Assembly: GCA_964517265.1 (NCBI GenBank)
Contig: CAZFBS010000064.1
Span: forward strand, 1 to 12,481
Direction of reading: 5' to 3'
DNA: 12,481 bases
Source of the DNA: REEP01 sp964517265
GTDB lineage: Bacteria > Pseudomonadota > Alphaproteobacteria > Rhodospirillales > Defluviicoccaceae
This document shows, one piece after another, positions 6,881 to 12,481 of this stretch. How positions within the stretch are numbered: the stretch's first letter is position 1; each line of letters begins with the position of its first letter. Both the position numbers and the translations under genes were made by a program. The notes under the pieces are model-generated. The model had not been told where the DNA came from, did no database searches, and saw only the letters and a program-made list of their open reading frames with translations.

Positions 6881-6922
6881 TCCCAATTTAAGGCCGCTTC
6901 CATCAGACCTGAGAAAGCCAAG

Positions 6923-6997
6923 ATGAAGATGCCCCCACTCGTTCGGATCGGAGACAGAAAATTATCCATCCTGCAACAGAAGGACTCTCTGCCATGA
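6923..6997 (+). other. Possible 24-codon leader ORF coupled to the Cys-rich gene
   Basis: An ORF opens with ATG at 6923 (MKMPPLVRIGD...) and ends with the TGA at 6995-6997, which overlaps the ATG at 6994 as ATGA. The product would be 24 residues and basic. Its ribosome-binding site is weak (GAGAAAG, about seven bases upstream). The overlap could couple translation, but ATGA overlaps arise easily by chance, so this is a tentative call. Confidence 0.25.
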
Positions 6998-7416
6998 TAA
7001 CAATGTCTTTTTCCCGTCTCGTCGGCGCCCTGGTGGTGGTTGTCGGGAGCGCATCGTCGACCCTCGCCCAGCAGCCGCTCGCCGAGCAGGTCATCGAGGG
7101 CTGCGAGACCGAACTGGAGAGGTGGTGCCAGACGGTCACCCCTGGCGAGGGGCGGCTGCTCGCCTGCCTGTACGCGCACGAGGACCAGCTCTCCGGCCAG
7201 TGCGAGTACGCCCTCTATGACGCCGCCGCCCGGCTTGATCGGGTGATCAGTGCCCTCAACTATGTCGCGAGCCAATGCCGCGGCGACATCCAGAGCTTCT
7301 GCGCCGAGGTCCAGGCGGGCGAGGGCCGGATTGTCCAATGCCTCAACGACAACGCCGACAAGCTGAGCCAGCCCTGCAGCCAGGCGATGACCGACGTCGG
7401 GCTGAAGAAAGAGTGA
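6994..7416 (+). CDS. Exported Cys-rich repeat protein (GLG1-type repeats)
   Basis: The 140-residue product has a signal peptide (residues 1-25, cleavage TLA|QQ) and two tandem cysteine-rich repeats. Repeat one has Cys37, 45, 58 and 70; repeat two has Cys95, 103, 116 and 128. Both follow exactly C-x7-C-x12-C-x11-C, with matching GEGRLLACL and GEGRIVQCL segments. This spacing and the surrounding residues match the Cys-rich repeat of the GLG1/Cys-rich FGF receptor family (PF00839), which also occurs in short exported proteobacterial proteins of unknown function. Two intra-repeat disulfides per repeat are expected in the periplasm. The ATG at 6994 has AAGGA nine bases upstream. Its TGA overlaps the GTG of the next gene by four bases, so the two are probably cotranslated. 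Confidence 0.88.
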   Translation: MITMSFSRLVGALVVVVGSASSTLAQQPLAEQVIEGCETELERWCQTVTPGEGRLLACLYAHEDQLSGQCEYALYDAAARLDRVISALNYVASQCRGDIQSFCAEVQAGEGRIVQCLNDNADKLSQPCSQAMTDVGLKKE

Positions 7417-8345
7417 GTGGCGCCGTGACCGAAAGCCCCGCCAGAACATCCGCGCGCGCACGGCGGGGCGCCGCAATACTGCGGCGCCTGCTGCGAGAGC
7501 CCCTGCTGCATTTCCTCCTGGTGGGCGCGATCCTGTTCGCGGGCGATGCCGCGATGCGCGAGGATGATCCGGACTCCGACCGGGTCATCCGGATCAGCGA
7601 AGCGGAGATCTCTGGCCTGCGGACGCAGTGGACTAAACGACATCTGCGTCCGCCTGTACAGGCGGAGCTGCAAGGCCTGGTCGATGACCGCGTGCGGGAG
7701 GAACTCCTTTACCGAGAGGCGCTTGCCATGGGGCTCGACCGCGACGACAGCATCGTGCGGAGCCGTCTGGTGCAGAAGCTTGAATTCCTGATCGAGGATC
7801 TTGCGATTACGCACGAGCCTGCGGACGCCGAGTTGACGGCGTTCTTTGAGGCGCGGCAAGAGCGCTACCGTTTGCCGGCGCGGATCTCGTTTGTCCAGGC
7901 CTTCTTCAGCCCCGATCGTCGCGGCCGCGCGGCAGAACGTGACGCCGGCCTTGTCCTGGCCAGCCTGGGCTCCGAAGCCCCGCCGGCCGATTTGGGCGAC
8001 CGGTTCCTGACAGGAGAGGCTTACCGAGAACAGAGTCCCCAGGACATCGAAGCGATCTTCGGGCGCGCGTTTGCCGAAACGCTGCTTGAATTGGAAACCG
8101 GCATTTGGGCGGGACCGGTCGCCTCAGGTCATGGCTGGCATCTGGTCCGGATCGAGTCCCGAACCGACTCCCGGCTGCCAACGCTGCCCGAGGTTATCGA
8201 CCAGGTCCAGCGCGACTGGGCCTACGAGAAGCGGCGGGAAATGAACGAGGCGGTCCTCGAACAGCTGGCGAGCCGCTACGAACTGACCATCGAGGGTGGT
8301 GCGTTGAGCCGTCCAGCTTCGGCGCACGGGGAAGGGCGGCCGTGA
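7413..8345 (+). CDS. Membrane-anchored parvulin-type peptidyl-prolyl isomerase
   Basis: The 310-residue product starts at GTG 7413, overlapping the preceding stop (GTGA); a GTG at 7425 is an alternative. A basic N-terminus (residues 1-29) and one transmembrane helix (about 31-48, PLLHFLLVGAILFAGDAA) anchor it with the rest in the periplasm. A helical SurA/PpiD-like region (about 57-150) contains the SEAEI and LVDDRVREELLYREA patterns. A parvulin-like domain follows at about 155-250, ending in the typical ETGIWAGPVASGHGWHLVRI. A C-terminal helix (259-289) resembles the swapped helix of PpiC-like foldases. It probably helps fold exported proteins, plausibly the products of the same operon. Several catalytic parvulin positions are not obvious, so it may act mainly as a chaperone. 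Its stop overlaps the next start by four bases. Confidence 0.87.
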   Translation: MSGAVTESPARTSARARRGAAILRRLLREPLLHFLLVGAILFAGDAAMREDDPDSDRVIRISEAEISGLRTQWTKRHLRPPVQAELQGLVDDRVREELLYREALAMGLDRDDSIVRSRLVQKLEFLIEDLAITHEPADAELTAFFEARQERYRLPARISFVQAFFSPDRRGRAAERDAGLVLASLGSEAPPADLGDRFLTGEAYREQSPQDIEAIFGRAFAETLLELETGIWAGPVASGHGWHLVRIESRTDSRLPTLPEVIDQVQRDWAYEKRREMNEAVLEQLASRYELTIEGGALSRPASAHGEGRP

Positions 8346-9334
8346 TCCCTCGTCTCCTGCTCGCGGTTGCGGCATTGCTGCTTTCGGCTTTGCCAGCCGC
8401 GGCTCACGAGTCACGCCCCGCCTTGTTGCAGATCACCGAGACTGACGCTGGACAGTACGAGGTGTTGTGGAAGCGGCCGCAGCGCGGCGACCTCACGCTC
8501 AGCTTGCAGCTCGCTTTGCCTGGGGATTGCGGTGATCTGGCTCCGTCGGCATCGCAAGCCGTTCCCGGCGCCCTGATCGAGCGACGGCTCATCGCGTGCG
8601 GCGAATCCGGGCTCATCGGTCGACGAATTGGCATTGAGGGCCTCGTCAGCTCTTCCACGGACGTTCTGGCACGAATAGAATTTCTCGACCATCGCGTGCA
8701 GACCAACCTGCTCAAGCCGGCATCCCCCTGGCTCGACATTCTAGGGCCACGCCCTACCCTGGCGGTCGCCGCCGAATACTTCGGCATGGGCGTCGAGCAC
8801 ATCCTGCTCGGCATTGATCACCTGCTGTTCGTTCTCGGGCTCGTTTTGATTGTCCGGGGCGCCGGGCTCTTGGTGAAGACGATCACCGCCTTCACCGTCG
8901 CCCACAGCATGACGATGGCCTTGGCTACGCTCGGCTTCGTCCACGTGCCGCAGGCCCCGGTCGAGGCCGTGATTGCCCTCAGCATCGTGTTTCTGGCCAG
9001 CGAATTGGCGCGGCAGCATCGCGGCCAGTTTGGGTTGACGGCCCGCTGTCCCTGGCTGATCGCATTCAGCTTCGGGCTCTTACATGGCTTCGGCTTTGCC
9101 GGCGCCCTGGCGGAGGTTGGTCTGCCGGAAACTGACATCCCGCTGGCGCTGCTCATGTTCAACCTCGGCGTGGAGGCGGGGCAGTTGCTCTTCGTCGCGG
9201 GCGTCCTCGCCCTGACGTGGCTCGCGGCGCGGCTGGTCCCCTCTGTCCCGCGATGGCTACGCGATGTACCCGCCTACGCCATCGGCTCGCTGGCTGCATT
9301 CTGGCTGATCGAGCGGGTGGTCTCCTTCGGGTGA
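8342..9334 (+). CDS. HupE/UreJ-family membrane protein with periplasmic N-domain
   Basis: The 330-residue product starts with GTG at 8342, overlapping the isomerase stop (GTGA), with GGGGAAGGG just upstream. Residues 1-21 are a signal peptide (PAAA|HES), so the mature protein begins with His. A soluble beta-rich domain (about 22-130, with Cys63 and Cys86) precedes a six- or seven-helix membrane domain. That domain carries the family motifs GVEHILLGIDHLLFVLGL (150-167), FTVAHSMTMALATLG (184-198), FSFGLLHGFGFAGAL (242-256) and FNLGVEAGQL (273-282). His153, Asp159, His160, His188, His248 and Glu278 are conserved-looking intramembrane polar residues. HupE/UreJ proteins transport nickel or related metals in some bacteria; this two-domain subtype (PF13795-like) has an uncertain substrate. 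No hydrogenase or urease gene is nearby. Confidence 0.9.
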   Translation: MIPRLLLAVAALLLSALPAAAHESRPALLQITETDAGQYEVLWKRPQRGDLTLSLQLALPGDCGDLAPSASQAVPGALIERRLIACGESGLIGRRIGIEGLVSSSTDVLARIEFLDHRVQTNLLKPASPWLDILGPRPTLAVAAEYFGMGVEHILLGIDHLLFVLGLVLIVRGAGLLVKTITAFTVAHSMTMALATLGFVHVPQAPVEAVIALSIVFLASELARQHRGQFGLTARCPWLIAFSFGLLHGFGFAGALAEVGLPETDIPLALLMFNLGVEAGQLLFVAGVLALTWLAARLVPSVPRWLRDVPAYAIGSLAAFWLIERVVSFG

Positions 9335-9390
9335 TCGCAGCGAAAGAGGAAATGATGACCCCATCTGCATTTATAAAGGGAGAAGTGAAG

Positions 9391-11343
9391 ATGAACCGGA
9401 GATTGCTTCACAGCGCCCTCCTCGCCGCGACGACCGTGGCAGGGCTGGCCTTGCCGGCCGCCGGTCAGGACGCGGCAACCGGGGTCGGAGAGACCCTCGA
9501 TCCATCCAAAATCGAGAAGTTCTACAAGACGCCGTCCTACTCGCCCTATGCAGGGCGGAATTTTCCGACACGCCCGTTGTTCGGCGATACCCATCTCCAC
9601 ACGGAAATCTCGATGGACGCGGGCGCGGCTGGGGCGCGGCTGGGACCGCGCGACGCGTACCGTTTCGCGAAGGGAGAGGAAGTTATGGCCTCGAGTGGCC
9701 AGCCCGCCAAGCTCTCGCGGCCGCTCGACTTCCTGGTGGTGGCCGACCATTCCGACAATATGGGCTTCTTTCCGAAGCTGCTGAGCGGCGATCCCGAAAT
9801 GCTTTCCGACCCGACGGGTCGCCGCTGGCACGACATGATCAGGTCCGGCCAGGGCGCCGAGGCCGCGCTCGAGATTATCGGGCTCTTCTCCAAGGGGCAG
9901 TTCCCACAGGCGCTCATGTCCCTGCCCGGCACCAACACATATCGCTCCACTTGGCGCGAGATCATCGCAGCAGCCGATGAAGCAAACGACCCTGGCCGAT
10001 TTACCGCCTTCATCGGCTACGAATGGACCTCGATGCCGGCCGGCAGCAACCTGCACCGCAACGTGATCTACCGGGACGGCGAAGCGTTCGCGAGGCAGGT
10101 TGAGCCGCTCGTCACCCTACCGCCTGTTGGCAGCACCGATCCCCGCGATCTGTGGAAGTGGATGGAGGACTATGAGGCGAAAACCGGTGGCGACGTGCTC
10201 GCCATCGCGCACAACGGCAATTTGAGCAATGGCCAGATGTTCCCGATGGTCGAGTCCTACAACGGCAAGCCGGTCGATGCCGCCTATGCCGAGGCCCGGG
10301 CGCGTTGGGAGCCGCTCTACGAGGTGACCCAGATGAAGGGCGACGGCGAAGCGCATCCACTGCTTTCTCCGAATGACGAGTTCGCCGACTACGAGACCTG
10401 GGACAAGGGCAACCTTGTATTCTCCGAATTGAAGACCCCCGACATGCTCGAATACGAATACGCCCGCTCCGCCCTGAAGAGCGGGCTCCAGCTCGAGGAG
10501 AAACTCGGCGTCAATCCCTACAAGTTTGGCATGGTTGGCTCAACCGACTCGCATACCGGGCTCGCCGCCGTTGAGGAGGAGAACTTTTTCGGCAAGGTCT
10601 CGAGCATGGAGCCCAACCCGGAGCGCGCGCTGCATCCGTTCATGACGCACGGTGATCTGAAGATCATGGACTGGGCAATGACCTCGTCCGGCTACGCCGC
10701 GGTCTGGGCCACAGAGAACACCCGCGAGGCGATCTTCGACGCCATGGAACGCCGCGAGACCTACGCGACCACGGGCAGCCGCATGATCGTGCGCCTCTTC
10801 GGTGGCTGGGATTTCAAGCACGATGACGCTTACAGCCGGCTTCCGGCTGATATCGGCTACACCAAGGGCGTGCCGATGGGCGGCGACCTCAGCAGTGCGC
10901 CGGAGGGCAAGGCGCCGAGCTTCCTGGTCGCGGCACTCAAGGACCCGATCGGCGCCAACCTCGACCGTATCCAGATCATCAAGGGCTGGCTTGATGCCAA
11001 GGGCGCGGTGCAGGAGCGGGTCTACGACGTCGTTTGGGGCGATGCCGATACGCGCCAGCCTGGCACCGATGGTAAGCTGCCGGCAGTCGGCAATACCGTT
11101 GACGTGGGTAATGCGAGCTGGACCAACTCGATCGGCGCGCCGGAACTCATCACCGTGTGGCAGGACCCGGACTTCGACCCGAGGCTGCGCGCCTTTTACT
11201 ATGCGCGGGTCATCGAGATCCCGACGCCGCGGTGGACCGCCTACGACGCCAAGCGCTTCGGCGTCCAGATGCCACCCGAGGTGCCGATGGTCACCCAGGA
11301 GCGCGCCTACACCTCACCGATCTGGTACACGCCGGGCGGGTGA
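9391..11343 (+). CDS. Exported DUF3604 protein, PHP-like metallohydrolase
   Basis: The 650-residue product has a signal peptide (residues 1-25, cleavage AAG|QD) and a DUF3604 domain over almost all of the mature chain. PHP-superfamily metal ligands are visible in order: GDTHLHTE (Asp66, His68, His70), VVADHSDNMG (Asp119, His120, Asp122), GYEW (Glu211), LHRN (His222), AIAHNGN (His274) and GSTDSHTG (Asp386, His388). A multi-metal phosphoesterase or related hydrolase in the periplasm is likely; the substrate is unknown. The C-terminal third (about 490-640) is a beta-rich part with VYDVVWGDAD and RLRAFYYARVIEI patterns. The ATG at 9391 has GGGAG eight bases upstream and puts the signal peptide at the start; an ATG at 9352 would add 13 hydrophilic residues. 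It follows the HupE-type gene by 56 bases. Confidence 0.93.
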   Translation: MNRRLLHSALLAATTVAGLALPAAGQDAATGVGETLDPSKIEKFYKTPSYSPYAGRNFPTRPLFGDTHLHTEISMDAGAAGARLGPRDAYRFAKGEEVMASSGQPAKLSRPLDFLVVADHSDNMGFFPKLLSGDPEMLSDPTGRRWHDMIRSGQGAEAALEIIGLFSKGQFPQALMSLPGTNTYRSTWREIIAAADEANDPGRFTAFIGYEWTSMPAGSNLHRNVIYRDGEAFARQVEPLVTLPPVGSTDPRDLWKWMEDYEAKTGGDVLAIAHNGNLSNGQMFPMVESYNGKPVDAAYAEARARWEPLYEVTQMKGDGEAHPLLSPNDEFADYETWDKGNLVFSELKTPDMLEYEYARSALKSGLQLEEKLGVNPYKFGMVGSTDSHTGLAAVEEENFFGKVSSMEPNPERALHPFMTHGDLKIMDWAMTSSGYAAVWATENTREAIFDAMERRETYATTGSRMIVRLFGGWDFKHDDAYSRLPADIGYTKGVPMGGDLSSAPEGKAPSFLVAALKDPIGANLDRIQIIKGWLDAKGAVQERVYDVVWGDADTRQPGTDGKLPAVGNTVDVGNASWTNSIGAPELITVWQDPDFDPRLRAFYYARVIEIPTPRWTAYDAKRFGVQMPPEVPMVTQERAYTSPIWYTPGG

Positions 11344-11365
11344 GGCTCGATCGAGAGGATGGAAT

Positions 11366-11383
11366 TGCCCGCCGCCTCGGGCA
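11366..11383. repeat. Hairpin between the DUF3604 and DUF2092 genes
   Basis: TGCCCG (11366-11371) and CGGGCA (11378-11383) form a perfect six-pair stem with a six-base loop in the 119-base gap of the operon. No T-run follows, so read-through is expected. It may stabilise or process the transcript between the two genes. I see no promoter of note in this gap. Confidence 0.4.
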
Positions 11384-11462
11384 GAAGCAAGAGTTCCGGG
11401 TCAAGGAGCTTTAGACGGCAACGGTCGATCAGAGCGATTGTTTTATGAAAGGTGCATTTAAG

Positions 11463-12272
11463 ATGAAGAACTTGATTCGAAGATCCCAGGCGTTCGCCGC
11501 GGCCAGCGGATCCGTCGCGGCACTGCTTGTGCTCGTTGGGCTGGCGATGCCGCTGGCCGCGCAGGCCGACGAGGCGGAGGCATACGCCAAGAACCGGGTC
11601 AAGGCGATGTCCGATTACTTGGCGGCCCAGGAGGTCTTGGCGTTCGAATACGACTCGACGTTCGAGATCGTCACCGACGAGGAACAAAAACTCGCCCTGG
11701 CCGGCTCCGGCACCATTACCCTCAACCGCCCCGACAAGATCCGCGCCACGCGCGACGCGGGATTTGCCGATGTCGAAATGCTGTTTGACGGAACAACGCT
11801 GACGGTGTTCGGCAAGAATGCAAACCTCTATACCCAAATCGAAGAACCGGGCACGCTCGACCACCTGATTGACGCATTGCGCGACAAATACAACAGACCT
11901 ATTCCGGGCGCGGATCTGCTTTTATCGAACGTCTACGACGAGCTGATGGTCGATGTGGTCGACAGCAAGGATCTCGGCGTTGGCGTAATCGGTGGCGTGA
12001 TGTGCGATCACCTCGCGTTTCGGACCGATGAAGTCGACTGGCAGATCTGGATTGCGCAAGGCGAGGCGCCCTATCCGTGCCGGTATGTCATCACCACAAA
12101 GCGCGTCGCCAGCAGCCCGCAATACAGTGTCCAGATCCGGGACTGGAAGACGAGGAATGCGGTTGCGCCCGAAACCTTCGTCTTCGACAACAAGACAAAT
12201 GCCGAGAAAATCGCGCTGGACGCGCTTCCCGGCGAGATGCCTGACCATTTCGCGATTGGAGACAATCAATGA
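11463..12272 (+). CDS. Exported DUF2092-family protein
   Basis: The 269-residue product has a signal peptide (residues 1-35, cleavage AAQA|DE) and a mature domain that matches the DUF2092 pattern: an N-terminal helix (EAYAKNRVKAMSDYLAAQ), then alternating beta strands (FEYDSTFEIV, GSGTITLNRPDKIRAT, MLFDGTTLTVFGKNANLYTQI), a helix (TLDHLIDALRDKY) and later strands (VMCDHLAFRTDEVDWQIWI). The order resembles the LolA/LppX-like half-barrel that carries lipids or lipoproteins; this is a fold inference. Cys181 and Cys206 could form a disulfide. The ATG at 11463 was chosen for AAAGG ten bases upstream; an ATG at 11445 adds six residues without a ribosome-binding site. Its stop overlaps the next start as ATGA. 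No enzyme motif is visible. Confidence 0.85.
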   Translation: MKNLIRRSQAFAAASGSVAALLVLVGLAMPLAAQADEAEAYAKNRVKAMSDYLAAQEVLAFEYDSTFEIVTDEEQKLALAGSGTITLNRPDKIRATRDAGFADVEMLFDGTTLTVFGKNANLYTQIEEPGTLDHLIDALRDKYNRPIPGADLLLSNVYDELMVDVVDSKDLGVGVIGGVMCDHLAFRTDEVDWQIWIAQGEAPYPCRYVITTKRVASSPQYSVQIRDWKTRNAVAPETFVFDNKTNAEKIALDALPGEMPDHFAIGDNQ

Positions 12273-12481
12273 GCATCACCAGGAAATTCGCCGTCGTGTT
12301 TGTTGCCGGGATCATCGGGCTGTGCGCCCTCGAGTTGGGGGAGCGCCTGTCGGTTCCCGGCGTCCACAGCTTCGTTGGGACGGCCGAGGCCGTGGTCGGG
12401 CGGCCGCTCACCCCGGTCAGCGTTGCCGGCGTGACGCGGCGCACGGTCCGGCGCTGCGCGGTTGGCGTCTATAACTGCTAG
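12269..12481 (+). CDS. Small exported Cys-containing peptide, hypothetical
   Basis: The product is 70 residues and complete; its TAG ends at the last base of the window. The ATG at 12269 overlaps the DUF2092 stop (ATGA), so translation is probably coupled. Residues 1-22 form a basic start and hydrophobic core (KFAVVFVAGIIGLCAL), and cleavage after TAEA (residue 41) is possible. The predicted mature end is short and basic, with TPVSVAGVTRRTVRRCAVGVYNC and Cys63 and Cys70 that could form a disulfide. I do not recognise a named family, but I recall short exported proteins with an AGV-RRT-RR motif next to DUF2092 genes in alphaproteobacteria. It may be a partner of the DUF2092 protein. Confidence 0.7.
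   Translation: MSITRKFAVVFVAGIIGLCALELGERLSVPGVHSFVGTAEAVVGRPLTPVSVAGVTRRTVRRCAVGVYNC

Noticed and set aside
11359..11448. 29-codon ORF in the gap before the DUF2092 gene, ending as ATGA at 11445.
   Set aside because: The purine-rich GAGAGG directly abuts its ATG, leaving no spacing for ribosome binding, and the product is Ser/Arg-rich like shadow frames.
9364..11470. Shared TGCATTTA before the starts at 9391 and 11463.
   Set aside because: Eight bases next to purine-rich ribosome-binding sites are easily shared by chance; no longer alignment exists.
1..12481. CRISPR arrays, tRNA or rRNA genes, insertion sequences, phage or toxin-antitoxin genes.
   Set aside because: No spaced direct repeats, cloverleaf-like segments, transposase motifs or terminal inverted repeats were seen.

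Overview
The window is a GC-rich bacterial chromosomal segment. Its gene content, start sites and codon use suggest an alphaproteobacterium (Hyphomicrobiales or Rhodospirillales type). That placement rests on general resemblance and is not proven here. I see no rRNA, tRNA, CRISPR array, insertion sequence or phage gene. Coding density is high, and most products carry a signal peptide or membrane segment, so this is an envelope-focused region.

Layout. (1) 1-215, minus: the 5' part of an exported DsrE-like protein that runs off the left edge. (2) 462-851, plus: a small four-helix membrane protein. (3) 922-3807, minus: three genes read leftward. These are a small acidic CxxC protein (3807-3568), a patatin-like lipoprotein phospholipase (3384-2113) and an AI-2E-family transporter (2013-922). 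(4) 4039-5856, plus: a membrane-anchored protein with a predicted cytoplasmic DNA-binding-like domain, one transmembrane helix and a periplasmic TolB-like/TPR part. (5) 6087-6773, plus: an exported SYLF (Ysc84-type) lipid-binding protein. (6) 6994-12481, plus: six genes that look like one operon. They encode a Cys-rich repeat protein, a parvulin-type prolyl isomerase, a HupE/UreJ-type membrane protein, a DUF3604 PHP-like metallohydrolase, a DUF2092 exported protein and a 70-residue Cys-containing exported peptide. Four-base start/stop overlaps join genes 1-2, 2-3 and 5-6 of this set.

The most interesting signal is non-coding. A 19-bp imperfect palindrome, core GTTAC-N-GTAAC, occurs three times and only in intergenic DNA (centres 3922, 5947, 6871). 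Each copy lies about 115-140 bases before a start codon: the divergent pair 3807/4039, the SYLF gene, and the first gene of the six-gene operon. The match continues into the flanks (GGAG on one side, CTACGC on the other). This looks like a small regulon tying the TPR protein, the SYLF protein and the envelope operon, and possibly the phospholipase branch, to one transcription factor. The only protein here with a DNA-binding-like domain is the product of 4039-5856, so self-regulation is a testable guess; a TetR-type repressor encoded elsewhere would fit equally well.

Working picture (inference): the operon builds a periplasmic module in which a foldase and a HupE-like membrane protein, possibly a metal transporter, support secretion and metallation of the DUF3604 hydrolase, alongside Cys-rich and lipoprotein-carrier-like exported proteins.
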